Shown: in pieces, positions 40,055-48,929 of the stretch
Position numbering within the stretch: the first letter of the stretch is position 1
Layout of the letters: the number at the start of each line of letters is the position of its first letter
NCBI GenBank assembly: GCA_025934375.1
Contig: JAICYD010000038.1
Span: forward strand, 1 to 51,721
Direction: 5' to 3'
Length of the DNA stretch: 51,721 nt
Source: Streptosporangiaceae bacterium
GTDB taxonomy: Bacteria > Actinomycetota > Actinomycetes > Streptosporangiales > Streptosporangiaceae
Notes under the pieces: generated by a model
What the model was told of the DNA's origin: nothing
The model's database searches: none
The model's input: only the letters and a program-made list of their open reading frames with translations
Program-made: the position numbers and the translations under genes

Positions 40055-40861
40055 CTAGAAGCCGGGGAAGACCTGGCGCAGGAGGTCCAGGTCGGCGGCG
40101 CCGCTGGCGGTGATGCCAGCGGGGATGTACGGCGGCTTGAGGCGGCCGTAGACCAGCCGGACCCACGCCTCGGCGGGCAGGGTGAGCGTGCCGTCGGCCT
40201 GCTCGGCGGTACTGTGCCCGTCGACAACAGGGCTGATCGCGATCGGCTCGGCCAGGTGCAGCTGGAAGTCCAGCGCGGGGTCGGTCGTGGTGACCGCGAT
40301 GACCGCCGTCTTGCCGCCCAGCGGGGCGGGCTTGCCGAGGAAGCCGGCCAGCCCGCCGACCCGGCCCGCGAGGATGGCCGACGCCTGCGGCGCGACGGTC
40401 GCGGCGGGATCGAAGGCGACGCGGGCGTCCCAGGAGTGCAAGGCGAGCTCGTTGAGCCGGAAGCCGGCCGCCGTCGCCACGTCCACCGGCGCCGGCAAGA
40501 AGCCCAGGTCGACGCGCAGGCTCTGGCGGGTCTCCTCGCTCAGCGACTCATACGACTGCGTCAGCGCCTCGTTGGCGCGCAGGAACCAGTCGGCGCGCTC
40601 CCGGGGGGTGGCCCCGTCGTAGCGGGCCCAGACGGGACGGTTGAAGTCCATGCCCGGGTTCGGCTTGCCCTCCAGCGACACCTGGAGGGTGTTCTGCGCG
40701 ATCTCCGCGCCGCTGCCCAGGTGGCTGAGCACCTGCGAGACATCCCAGTCGGCGGCACCGCTCGGGCGGGCCAGGTCATCGTCGCCAAACCCGGAAACCA
40801 GGGTGGCCAGCTCATCGAAGCCGCTCCGCACGGCGGCGATGGTCGCGTCAGCATCGCTCAT
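40055..40861 (-). CDS. Maleylpyruvate isomerase family mycothiol-dependent enzyme
   Basis: A 268-residue DinB-fold protein. The N-terminal four-helix bundle has His47 in VLSHLGSG and the LNELALHSWDAR segment, giving the usual three metal ligands, followed by the SCP2-like C-terminal domain. Family members use mycothiol as cofactor, which supports an actinobacterial host; the substrate of this paralogue is unknown. ATG 40861. Its stop lies five bases after the end of the fragment mosaic on the other strand. Confidence 0.9.
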   Translation of the reverse strand: MSDADATIAAVRSGFDELATLVSGFGDDDLARPSGAADWDVSQVLSHLGSGAEIAQNTLQVSLEGKPNPGMDFNRPVWARYDGATPRERADWFLRANEALTQSYESLSEETRQSLRVDLGFLPAPVDVATAAGFRLNELALHSWDARVAFDPAATVAPQASAILAGRVGGLAGFLGKPAPLGGKTAVIAVTTTDPALDFQLHLAEPIAISPVVDGHSTAEQADGTLTLPAEAWVRLVYGRLKPPYIPAGITASGAADLDLLRQVFPGF

Positions 40862-40892
40862 GCGGCTGAGCCTATCGGGGGGTGCCAGGGGC

Positions 40893-40924
40893 CGTCCTCG
40901 CGGCTGGCAACAGCCGCGAGGACG
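40893..40924 (-). terminator. Second hairpin after the BNR-propeller gene
   Basis: Perfect 13-bp arms (40893-40905 and 40912-40924) with a 6-base loop. It lies 116 bp past the stop of the minus-strand gene at 41040 and backs up the stronger hairpin at 40971. Confidence 0.7.
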
Positions 40925-40970
40925 CGGGATCGTCCCCGGAGGACAATCGCGCCCCGCCCCCTCGCAAACG

Positions 40971-41017
40971 CCGTGGTCCCCGTCCCGGGCACGGATGGCA
41001 CGGGACGGGGACCACGG
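40971..41017 (-). terminator. Strong intrinsic terminator after the BNR-propeller gene
   Basis: Perfect 17-bp arms (40971-40987 and 41001-41017) enclose 13 bases. The hairpin begins 22 bp after the stop codon at 41040 in the direction of transcription. Confidence 0.85.
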
Positions 41018-41039
41018 TCTCGTTGGGGATAAGCGGGGG

Positions 41040-43685
41040 TTACCCGAGCCGGAACCTCCAGATGCCCCGGCCGTGGGTCGCGGCGTAGACGAAGCCGTCC
41101 GGCCCGGACGTCAGGTCATCGACGACCACGTTGGGCAGCCCGTGACCGAGCTTGGCCCAGCGGGTGTGGCTGCCGCCGAACTCGAACGCCGTGAAGATGC
41201 CCGCGTCGGTGGCCAGCGCCAGCTGGCCGTGGCTGAGCACCAGCGCGTCGGAGGCGATGTCGGGCAGGTTCCCGGAGATGTCGGTCCACGAGGCGCCGCC
41301 GTTCCACGTCTCGAAGACGTGGCCGATGCCGCCGCCGGGGATCCACCGGCGGGAGTAGCCGTTGAATATCGCGTAGGCGTGCGCCGCGTTCCGCGGGTCA
41401 ACGGTGAGGCCGGAGATGAACCGGTTCGGCAGGCTGCTCATGTCGAGCTGGTGCCAGGTGCCGCCGAAGTTGGTGGCGATGCCGCGGCTGAATGCCGGGC
41501 CGGGGTTGCCGCCGCCGCCCGTCCACGCCGCGTAGATGACCGAGGCGTTGTTGGCCGACGCCAGCGCGGTCACGGCATGGTCGGTGCCGGGGCCGGTGTC
41601 GAAGACCGGAGTCCAGTCGCAGGCCGTGGCGGTGCACGAGGTGTTCCAGCCGGCCTTGGACACCCAGACGAACTCCCCGCCCATCAGCCAGGTCGTCGCG
41701 ACCTGCGGGTCCTGGATCATCGGGGTGACGAACCGGGCGTTCGGGTCGCAGTCCGCGCGCAATGGCTTCCCGCTGACCGTCGCCTGGCCGGCGCAGGTCG
41801 GGCTGACGAAGGAGTTGAAGGTGTGCCCGCCGTCTTGGGTGGCGTAGGCGGCGCCGTCGACGTACTCGCCGACCCAGTTGTTGGCGTTCTTCGGGTCGAC
41901 GATCACGTAGAAGCCGTCACCGCCGGCCGGCTCGACCGACTGGCTGGCCGTGGAGGAGTTGACCAGGGTGCCGTTGTCTTGCAGGCCGCCGATGGCCGCG
42001 GTGGAGCCGTCGGGCAGCTTCCCGCCACGGGCGTCGTAGAACTGCAGGTTGTGCAGCGTGGCGTTGGTGTCGGTCCAGTCGCCGTACTGCTGGGTGTCGC
42101 TCAGCGGGCGGTAGTAGACGCCGCCGTCGTTGCCGATGACGACCTTGCCCGCGGTGATCATCAGCGCGTGCTGGTCGGGGTGCGTGGTCTTCGGGCAGGT
42201 GCCGGTGGCCTCGCAGGCCAGCGGGTAGTTCCAGTACGGGCTGGCGGTGACCCAGCTGGCGCCTGCATTCGTGGACTCGAAGACCTCTTCAAGCGAGAGG
42301 TACACGTGGCTGGCGTTGGCCGGGTCGACGATCAGCGCCTGGTTGTACCACGCCTGCACGCCGACCGCGGAGTTCGAGCCGGGCAGCGCCGAGCCCGACG
42401 CCCCCAGGCTGGCCGAGTTGCCGATCAGCGTCCACGGGCCGGCGATGCTGGCGGCGTGGCCGCCGGTCCCGGTCGCTGAGAAGACGCCGAGCAGGGTGGA
42501 GCCGGCGCTGGTCGCGTCCTCGACGATCGCGTACAGCTTGCTGCCGTCAGCGGAGTAGGCCCACGTGGTGCGGCCGATGCGCGCAGGGTCGAGGGCGCCG
42601 GTGACGGTGACCCTGGTGAACGTGCGCCCGCCGTCAGTGGAGGAGTAGAAGCCGTTGTTCTGGGTGTTCGTCGGGCCACGCCAGCCGATCGCCGCGACGA
42701 CGTTGCGGCCGTGGCTGCCCGGCACGATGGCGACGTCGGAAATCTGCTGGTCCATCGGCGGGAAGTCGGTCACCCCGGCCGGGTCCAGTACCTCCGTCCA
42801 CGCGCGCGTGAACGGGCTGTACCGGAACAGGCCGTTGTTGGTGGCCGCGAAGGCGTCCCCGAACTGGTCGAACGCCACCCGGAAGATGGTGCGCGGCGCG
42901 ATCGGGCTGTTCTTGCCGCCGACGAGCTGCCAGGACCGGCCGTCGTTGTACGTCGCGTACACGCCGGTGCCCTGGTAGGAGTCCTGCGAGGAGTTCGCCT
43001 CGCCGGTGCCCACCCACAGCGACCCGTCGACCGGGTTGACGGCCATCGAGCCGATCGACATCGTCGACTGGTTGTCGAAGACCGGGGTCCAGTGGCCGCC
43101 GCGGTCGAAGGAGCGCCAGACGCCGCCGTCGGCGCCGCCGGCGAACCAGGCGTCGCGGGTCGCGGCCAGCGCGGTGACCCGGCCGCCGACGAGATCGAAG
43201 CCCGCGCCGATGTTGGACCAGAACGGGTCGGTGAACCCGGCCGGCTCGGCCTGGTACGGGTTGCTGGTGAACTCCTGCCACCGGCCGGGGGTGGACGGAA
43301 GCGCCGCCGCCTGGGCGATCGCGCTGCCGAGGGCGTCGCCGGTTATGTACCCGGCCGGCGCGGAGCGCGCCGCGTTGTACTGGTCAAACTGGTCGGCAAG
43401 GTCACCGTCATCGGCCGAGTGGTCATTCACGGGTGAAGAGCCATCGCCGGAAATTGAGGCGTTGGCCCGCGCCGCCCTGACGTCCTTAGCAGTGCCGTGG
43501 AAGGCGTTGCCCAGGTAGGCATTACGGGCAGCCTGCCTGGCAGCGGCCCCCTTCAGGGGGTTATTGCCGAGGGTGCTGGCGTCGCTAGGCGTCACCGCCA
43601 GCCCCCAGGTGGTGAGCGAAAGGGTAATGCCGGCCGCGAGTGACCCGATCAGGGCTGTGCGCAACCGGCGTCTGGGGAAGTGCAT
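41040..43685 (-). CDS. Secreted BNR/sortilin-like beta-propeller protein
   Basis: An 881-residue exported protein. A basic signal peptide (about residues 1-36) is followed by a region of about 90 residues of low order and then many propeller blades with Asp-box-like patterns (STDGGRTFTRV, FDRGGHWTPVF, YNDGRSWQLV, WNGGASWTDI, TQDGGHTFNSF). Such S/T-x-D-x-G-x-x-W/F boxes occur in sialidases, xyloglucanases and VPS10/sortilin propellers. I see no clear catalytic residues, so substrate binding or a glycosidase role is open. Tandem terminators follow it. ATG 43685. Confidence 0.85.
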   Translation of the reverse strand: MHFPRRRLRTALIGSLAAGITLSLTTWGLAVTPSDASTLGNNPLKGAAARQAARNAYLGNAFHGTAKDVRAARANASISGDGSSPVNDHSADDGDLADQFDQYNAARSAPAGYITGDALGSAIAQAAALPSTPGRWQEFTSNPYQAEPAGFTDPFWSNIGAGFDLVGGRVTALAATRDAWFAGGADGGVWRSFDRGGHWTPVFDNQSTMSIGSMAVNPVDGSLWVGTGEANSSQDSYQGTGVYATYNDGRSWQLVGGKNSPIAPRTIFRVAFDQFGDAFAATNNGLFRYSPFTRAWTEVLDPAGVTDFPPMDQQISDVAIVPGSHGRNVVAAIGWRGPTNTQNNGFYSSTDGGRTFTRVTVTGALDPARIGRTTWAYSADGSKLYAIVEDATSAGSTLLGVFSATGTGGHAASIAGPWTLIGNSASLGASGSALPGSNSAVGVQAWYNQALIVDPANASHVYLSLEEVFESTNAGASWVTASPYWNYPLACEATGTCPKTTHPDQHALMITAGKVVIGNDGGVYYRPLSDTQQYGDWTDTNATLHNLQFYDARGGKLPDGSTAAIGGLQDNGTLVNSSTASQSVEPAGGDGFYVIVDPKNANNWVGEYVDGAAYATQDGGHTFNSFVSPTCAGQATVSGKPLRADCDPNARFVTPMIQDPQVATTWLMGGEFVWVSKAGWNTSCTATACDWTPVFDTGPGTDHAVTALASANNASVIYAAWTGGGGNPGPAFSRGIATNFGGTWHQLDMSSLPNRFISGLTVDPRNAAHAYAIFNGYSRRWIPGGGIGHVFETWNGGASWTDISGNLPDIASDALVLSHGQLALATDAGIFTAFEFGGSHTRWAKLGHGLPNVVVDDLTSGPDGFVYAATHGRGIWRFRLG

Positions 43686-44008
43686 CCCGACTCCATTCGA
43701 TGCCTGTTGATGCGTAAGTTCCGCCTGGGATCCGCCTGCCTGCCGCCACTCCCTGACGCCCCATGACCAATGAGGGGCGGAACCCTTCCAAATGTTCTCG
43801 CGCCAAGCCCGAAAGGTCGAGATGGTTAGTGGAAAGTTTTAACAAAAACCTCAGCACCCGGTCAGGATCGGTGCAGGGGTTGCGGGTACACGCCGGCTCG
43901 GCCGAACTTGTGGCCGGGCCCAGACCGCGTGGTGAGTCCTTTCCGCGGGGCGCCGCGAGTGGGAACCTGGCAGCGATCCGTTCCGGGTACAAAAAGGAGT
44001 CCCCTGAG
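43686..44008. other. Divergent control region
   Basis: No gene is supported. It separates the minus-strand BNR gene from the plus-strand phosphotriesterase gene. An AT-rich element with gttttaacaaaaac lies at about 43836-43849 and may belong to one of the promoters. The ribosome binding site aaggag for the hydrolase is at 43993-43998. Confidence 0.45.
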
Positions 44009-45037
44009 ATGCCGCAGGCGCAGACCGCACTGGTGGAGACGGCGCGAGGCCCCGTCGAGGTGCCCGCGCTGGGGCCAACGCTGATGCACGAGCACATCTT
44101 CGTGCTGACCGCTGACGTCCAGGCGAACTACCCCGGGGAGTGGGGGTCGGAGGAGGAGCGGATCGCGGACGCGGCCAGGAGGCTGACGGAGCTGCGCCGC
44201 GCCGGGATCAAGACGATCGTGGACGTCACCGTGATCGGGCAGGGACGCGACATCGCGCGGATCAAGAAGATCGCCGGCCAGGTGCCGGAGCTGAACATCG
44301 TGGTCGCCACCGGCTGCTACACCTTCGATGAGGTGCCGATGTTCTTCTGGCGGCGCACGGCGTCGGACGAGGCGATGGCGGGCCGGCCGGCGAAGGACCC
44401 GATGGCCGACTACTTCATCGGCGACATCACCGAGGGCATCGCCGGGACCGGCGTCAAGGCCGGCATGCTGAAGTGCGCGGTGGACGCCAAGGGGCTCACC
44501 GAGGGCGTGGAGCGGGTGCTCCGCAACGTCGCGCGGGCGCACGTGGCGACCGGCGGCACGCCCATCACCATCCACACGCACGCCGCCGCCAGGCACGGCC
44601 CGGCGATCCTGGACGTGCTGCGCGCTGAGGACGTGGACTTGTCCCGCGTCGTCCTCGGGCACAGCGGCGACGCCGTCCGCGACCCGGACTACCTGGAGCA
44701 GATGGCGGCCTCCGGGCTCACCCTGGGGATGGACCGCTTCGGCATCGACCATTTCGCGTCCTTCCAGGACCGCTCGGACCTCGTCGTCGAGCTGTGCCGC
44801 CGCGGCCTGGCCGGCAGCATGGTCTTGGCCCACGACACCTGCTGCTACATCGACTGGTTCGCCCCCGGCACGCTGGCCCCGCTCAAGAACTGGCACTACC
44901 TGCACGTGAGCCAGGACGTGCTGCCGTACCTGCGCGAGCACGGGGTGAGCGACGCCGACATCGACGCGATGCTCGTGGGCAACCCCGCGCGGGTCTTGTC
45001 GGGATTGTCGCGACGCTTGGCGAACACAGAAGATTAG
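44009..45037 (+). CDS. Phosphotriesterase-family metal-dependent hydrolase
   Basis: A 342-residue amidohydrolase-fold enzyme. Metal ligands are visible: His27/His29 in LMHEHIF, a Lys in GMLKCAVD that would be carboxylated, His in ITIHTHA and VVLGHSGD, and Asp in LAHDTCC. The family includes lactonases and organophosphate hydrolases; a lactonase role is the more common natural activity. ATG 44009 with aaggag ten bases upstream is preferred over the long upstream extension, which lacks homology. It is followed 40 bp later by a secreted peptidase. Confidence 0.9.
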   Translation: MPQAQTALVETARGPVEVPALGPTLMHEHIFVLTADVQANYPGEWGSEEERIADAARRLTELRRAGIKTIVDVTVIGQGRDIARIKKIAGQVPELNIVVATGCYTFDEVPMFFWRRTASDEAMAGRPAKDPMADYFIGDITEGIAGTGVKAGMLKCAVDAKGLTEGVERVLRNVARAHVATGGTPITIHTHAAARHGPAILDVLRAEDVDLSRVVLGHSGDAVRDPDYLEQMAASGLTLGMDRFGIDHFASFQDRSDLVVELCRRGLAGSMVLAHDTCCYIDWFAPGTLAPLKNWHYLHVSQDVLPYLREHGVSDADIDAMLVGNPARVLSGLSRRLANTED

Positions 45038-45077
45038 GTTGTTGACTTCTGTGCCCTGACGGCGTTGATTCTGGGGC

Positions 45078-46541
45078 ATGGGACACGATGCTCGGCGAAG
45101 CGATGCTTCGGAAAATGGTGCTTCTGTTACGCGAGCCGGACGATCCCGGCGCGCGTTCTTGTCCGCCTCGGCCATCGCCGCGGCGGGCATTCCGCTCATC
45201 GGCGGCGCCGGGTCGGCGTCGGCCGCCACTACCTTGCCGCGCTCGGAGGCGGACGCGGGGCTGCGCGAGATGCTTCGCCACGCCGATCCCCGCCGCGTGC
45301 GGGCCACCATCGAAAAGCTGGTCAGCTTTGGCACCCGGCACACCCTGTCCAGCCAGACTGACCCGGCGCGCGGCATCGGGGCGGCCACCGCCTGGGTGTT
45401 CGAGCAGATGCAAGGGTTCGCGGCCGCGTCGGGCGGCGCGATGACGGTGCAGCAGCAGTCGTTCATCCAGCCGGTCTCCAGCCGGGTCCCGGTGCCGACG
45501 AAGATCACGAACGTGATCGCGACCTTGCAGGGCACCGCGTCGCCGGCACGCTACTACGTGATGACCGGCCACCTGGACTCCCGGGTGACCGACGTCATGG
45601 ACTTCACCAGCGACGCGCCCGGTGCCGACGACGACGGCTCGGGCGTCGCCGCGGTGCTGGAGCTGGTCCGGCTGTTCGCCACCCGGGGGCCGTTCCCCGG
45701 GACCATCGTGCTCGCCGTCGTGGCGGGGGAGGAGCAGGGCCTGTACGGCTCGGCGTTCATGGCCGCCCAGATGAAGGCGGCCGGCAACGACGTCCAGGGC
45801 ATGTTTGCTAACGACATCGTCGGCGCCTCGCAGGGCTGGGATGGCACCAAGCCCGACCCGCACACGCTGCGGATGTTCGTCGAGGGCATCCCGACCGCCG
45901 CCACCGCCAACCAGATCGCGCTCATGCAGTCGGTTGGCGGCGAGAACGACGGGGCGACGCACCAGCTCGCCCGCTTCGTTACCCACGTGGCGCCGTTCGA
46001 GCTCACCGGCATGAACCTGCGGGTCATCTGGCGGCGCGACCGCTACCTGCGCGGCAGTGACCACCTGTCGTTCCAGCAGCAGGGCTACCCGGCCGCGCGG
46101 TTCACCGAGCCCCGGGAGAACTTCAACCACGAGCACCAGAACGTCCAGGTGACGAATGGCGTCCAGTTCGGCGACCTGATCGAGTTCGTCGACTTCGACT
46201 ACATCGCGCGGGTCGCGAAGGTCAACGGCGCCGCCCTGTGGGCGCTGGCCACCGCGCCCGGCACCCCGAAGAACGTCCAGATCCACACGACGCCGCCGGG
46301 CACCTTCTCCGGCACCAACATCACCACGCTCACCTGGAATGCCAATCCCGAGTCCAACGTGACCGGCTATGAGGTCGTCATGCGGGAGACCACCTCCGCC
46401 GACTGGACCAGCGCCATCAACGTCGGCGACGTCACCACCGTTGACCTGGACATCTCCAAGGACAACGTCCAGTTCGGCATCCGCGCCGTCGACAGCAACG
46501 GGCACCGCAGCCCGGTCGCCTTCCCGGCGGTCGCGGCGTAG
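45078..46541 (+). CDS. Tat-exported M28-family metallopeptidase
   Basis: A 487-residue zinc peptidase. A twin-arginine signal (RSRRAFLSASA, Arg24-Arg25) is followed by the M28 domain with His in MTGHLDSR, bridging Asp in GADDDGSG, catalytic Glu-Glu in AGEEQGLYGS, Asp in FANDIVG and the late His in RGSDHLSF. A C-terminal fibronectin-III-like domain starts near residue 395 (PGTPKNVQI to the end). It is likely an extracellular aminopeptidase. The ATG follows the preceding gene by 40 bp, with ctgggg upstream. Confidence 0.92.
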   Translation: MGHDARRSDASENGASVTRAGRSRRAFLSASAIAAAGIPLIGGAGSASAATTLPRSEADAGLREMLRHADPRRVRATIEKLVSFGTRHTLSSQTDPARGIGAATAWVFEQMQGFAAASGGAMTVQQQSFIQPVSSRVPVPTKITNVIATLQGTASPARYYVMTGHLDSRVTDVMDFTSDAPGADDDGSGVAAVLELVRLFATRGPFPGTIVLAVVAGEEQGLYGSAFMAAQMKAAGNDVQGMFANDIVGASQGWDGTKPDPHTLRMFVEGIPTAATANQIALMQSVGGENDGATHQLARFVTHVAPFELTGMNLRVIWRRDRYLRGSDHLSFQQQGYPAARFTEPRENFNHEHQNVQVTNGVQFGDLIEFVDFDYIARVAKVNGAALWALATAPGTPKNVQIHTTPPGTFSGTNITTLTWNANPESNVTGYEVVMRETTSADWTSAINVGDVTTVDLDISKDNVQFGIRAVDSNGHRSPVAFPAVAA

Positions 46542-46575
46542 CTGGCCTGTCCCCACGACGAATAGACGAATACCA

Positions 46576-46611
46576 GCCCCCGGCGCGCGGCCAGTCCAGT
46601 GCGCCGGGGGC
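46576..46611 (+). terminator. Terminator hairpin after the M28 peptidase gene
   Basis: Perfect 11-bp arms gcccccggcgc (46576-46586) and gcgccgggggc (46601-46611) enclose 14 bases. It starts 34 bp after the peptidase stop. Confidence 0.75.
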
Positions 46612-46694
46612 CTGCTACTGCTACAACCCGGCTCCGGCCGTGCCATTCCGGCTGCCGCCCAAGCCCGCGATGCTCAAGCTCCCGTACAACAGCT

Positions 46695-47057
46695 ATGACC
46701 ACGCGGTTCGCCCTGGACTGCGGCCCGACTAACCCAAAGCACGCGGACGCCTTCCTGGGCACTCATAAGGAAGAATGGTGGGAAGTCCCGCGTAACGGAA
46801 ACACGGCAACCGTCTATTTCCGGGTCACCAACGTGACCGATCTGAATTCGTTCCTCCAGCCAGGGGTCCTCGCCTTGCGGCCTCCGGTCGATAGACGGCG
46901 CCCGCCACCACGTAGCACCCGTGATGGGCGATCTTGCCGGCACGGCCCTGGCAGGCCCCCAGGCGGCGCTGCGGGCACCCTTCTCAGCATCCTGGATCCG
47001 GCGGCTTACGCGCCCCGGTACCAGACATTCCAGTGGCAGGAGGCGATCCCCTATTAG
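46695..47057 (+). CDS. Hypothetical or decayed gene
   Basis: A 120-residue frame. The first 55 residues (MTTRFALDCGPTNPKHADAF, EEWWEVPRNGNTATVYFRVT) have protein-like composition and a lower GC content than the surroundings; after about 47-48 codons past the ATG the sequence turns into Arg/Pro-rich low-quality frame, and the final LLSILDPAAYAPRYQTFQWQ again looks protein-like. This suggests a decayed gene with a frame-disturbing change in the middle. No ribosome binding site or family is recognised. Bases 47058-47208 beyond it contain a short direct repeat (gccaact(c/t)ggccg) and nothing else. Confidence 0.3.
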   Translation: MTTRFALDCGPTNPKHADAFLGTHKEEWWEVPRNGNTATVYFRVTNVTDLNSFLQPGVLALRPPVDRRRPPPRSTRDGRSCRHGPGRPPGGAAGTLLSILDPAAYAPRYQTFQWQEAIPY

Positions 47058-47208
47058 GTCGACGTGCGACAAGGCTTCTGGGGCGGTGACGGCTGAGTTG
47101 CCGCAGGTGGCGGGGCGCCAACTCGGCCGGCCAGGCCGCCAACTTGGCCGTTGACAGACCGGGAGGATCGTAGCGACCTTCTGCGGCTGACGACGGATCA
47201 CGGAGCGC

Positions 47209-47901
47209 CTAGAAGTCGACGTGCGGCGCGGTCGCGGTCAATATGGCGGGGGCCGCCTTGACCGACCAGATGGCGTCGAGATCGCCTGCGATCGCCGCGG
47301 TGAGCCGCGCGATGTCCGCCGCCGCCGACGCGTGCAGCGCCTCGGCGACGATCAGCGCGGTCGTGGTGGAGTCGCGGACCGCGGACAGGCCGCTTTGCCG
47401 GTTGGTCCAGCGGCGGGCGTGCGCCTTTCCGGCGTCGTCGCGGAAGATCACCTCACCGGCCGCGGGATGCTCGGTCTCGCCGGAGAACGTCAGGTACTCC
47501 TCATCGCCGGCCGCGTACCGTACCTGGAGGTCGCCGGCGATCGCGGACACGTCCAGGGCCGCCACTGGGATGGCGAAGGCGACCGAGACCGCGTTGCACA
47601 GGTCCACGAGCGGGTGCAGGCCCGGCAGGCTGCCGTGCGTCCGCAGCCGGCGCAGCAGGGACTCGGCGGCGCACCGGTACTGCGTCGGCCGCAGGCCCAT
47701 CCGGGTGAAGGCGCGCCGCCACGCCTGAATCTCCGCGAGCTCGCTTTCCGGCGCCTGGGTGAGCCGCGACCGGGCCAGGTCGGTGAAGCGGGCCGCGGCC
47801 GTGCTCACGTCGGCGGCCGCGGTGACGCCCTCGACGTGGATCACCCCCGGCACCAGGCCGGGGAAGTCACGCCAGATCTCGTCATGATGGCGAAAGCGCA
47901 T
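47209..47901 (-). CDS. B3/B4 tRNA-binding-domain protein
   Basis: A 230-residue protein resembling the B3/B4 domain of the phenylalanyl-tRNA synthetase beta chain, as a stand-alone: FTRMGLRPTQYRCAAESLLRR, then LVDLCNAVSVAFAIPVAALD, and RDDAGKAHARRWTNRQSGLS. Stand-alone versions are thought to edit or bind mischarged tRNA or amino acids, without firm proof. ATG 47901 with aaagggg upstream is preferred over GTG 47916. Its 5' end overlaps the 3' end of the EamA gene, so the two are translated together. Confidence 0.88.
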   Translation of the reverse strand: MRFRHHDEIWRDFPGLVPGVIHVEGVTAAADVSTAAARFTDLARSRLTQAPESELAEIQAWRRAFTRMGLRPTQYRCAAESLLRRLRTHGSLPGLHPLVDLCNAVSVAFAIPVAALDVSAIAGDLQVRYAAGDEEYLTFSGETEHPAAGEVIFRDDAGKAHARRWTNRQSGLSAVRDSTTTALIVAEALHASAAADIARLTAAIAGDLDAIWSVKAAPAILTATAPHVDF

Positions 47902-48862
47902 CACTTCCCCTTTCACCGTTCCTGAGGCCGACGGTCAGGCCGGCGATGACGACGGCGATGCCCGCCCAGACCATCGGCCGGGGCGCGGGCCCACCGAGCA
48001 GTATCCCGGTCAGGGTCGCCGCGCTCGGCGCGATCCCGGTGAGCAGCCCGGCCCGGCCGGCGCCGAGGCGGCCGACGCTGGTGTACCAGAGCACGAAGGC
48101 CACGGCGGTGACGCCGACGGCGAGGTAGCCGGTCGCCAGCCAGTCCGCCGCCGACAGCCGCGTCACGGCGGCCGGTCCCTCCCGAACGCCACCGAGCACG
48201 GCGAAGATGACCGTCGCGATCCAGGTCGCGTGCACGGACACGCCGAGCGGGCCGTGCCGCCCGAGCACGGGCACGGCCAGCAGCGTGAAGGCGGCCTCGC
48301 AGCCGAAGACGACCGCCGCCCAGGCGAAGCCGGCCGCGTCGCAGCGGCCCAGGCCCTGCACCAGGGCGGCGCCGCCGGTGAGGACGACCGCGGCGACGAT
48401 TGCCTTGGGGGCCGGCCGTGATCGCTCAAGCAACGGCCCGGCCACGGCGAGCAGCGTCGGGACGCAGGCGACCGCCACGCCGAAGACGGCGGGCTCGGCG
48501 TCGCGTGCCCCGTCGGCCAGCGCGACGTTGAAGACGACTAGCCCGGTCGCGGCGATGCCTGCCAGCCAGAGCCATTCCGCCGCGCGCGGCAGGCGCACCG
48601 ATCGTCCGCTCGCCCGCGCGAACGCGAGCAGCAGCAGGCACGCCGCCGCGTAGCGCAGCGCCTCGGCGGTGTACACCGGCGCCCGGGCGAGCGTCCCGGT
48701 GACCGCGACGCTCCCGCCCACGCAGACCATGGCGAGCGCCCCCGCGAGCGTCGCCCCGCGCGCTGTCGCCCGCGCGGGCCCGGGCTGGCCCCGCGCGGCG
48801 GTCTCGGTGCGGGCGACGGGCGCGGCGGGGGCGCGGGTGGCAGGGGCGCGGGTTGCGGTCAC
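47882..48862 (-). CDS. EamA/DMT-family transporter
   Basis: A 326-residue protein with ten hydrophobic helices arranged as two EamA halves: the first begins near residue 35 (TLAGALAMVCVGGSVAVTGTL), the second near 180 (FAWAAVVFGCEAAFTLLAVPV). The family exports amino acids and metabolites. A 30-residue Ala/Arg/Thr-rich N-terminus precedes the first helix. The start is GTG 48862. It is divergent from a MocR regulator and shares its operator region, so it is the probable target gene. Confidence 0.9.
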   Translation of the reverse strand: MTATRAPATRAPAAPVARTETAARGQPGPARATARGATLAGALAMVCVGGSVAVTGTLARAPVYTAEALRYAAACLLLLAFARASGRSVRLPRAAEWLWLAGIAATGLVVFNVALADGARDAEPAVFGVAVACVPTLLAVAGPLLERSRPAPKAIVAAVVLTGGAALVQGLGRCDAAGFAWAAVVFGCEAAFTLLAVPVLGRHGPLGVSVHATWIATVIFAVLGGVREGPAAVTRLSAADWLATGYLAVGVTAVAFVLWYTSVGRLGAGRAGLLTGIAPSAATLTGILLGGPAPRPMVWAGIAVVIAGLTVGLRNGERGSDALSPS

Positions 48863-48881
48863 ACCGACACGCTAGGGTGGC

Positions 48882-48929
48882 ATTGGTCCTATGAACAGGA
48901 CCAATACTGCGGTTCTATAGTGGACCAAT
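48882..48929. promoter_or_regulatory. MocR operator and leaderless promoter
   Basis: An 8-bp inverted repeat attggtcc (48882-48889) and ggaccaat (48898-48905) is followed by a third copy ggaccaat (48922-48929) that overlaps the MocR ATG. A -10 element tatagt (48916-48921) with a weak tgaaca -35 (48892-48897, 18-base spacer) would start transcription at or near the ATG (48928), so the mRNA is probably leaderless. Repressor binding to these sites would block both this promoter and that of the divergent EamA gene. Confidence 0.7.
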
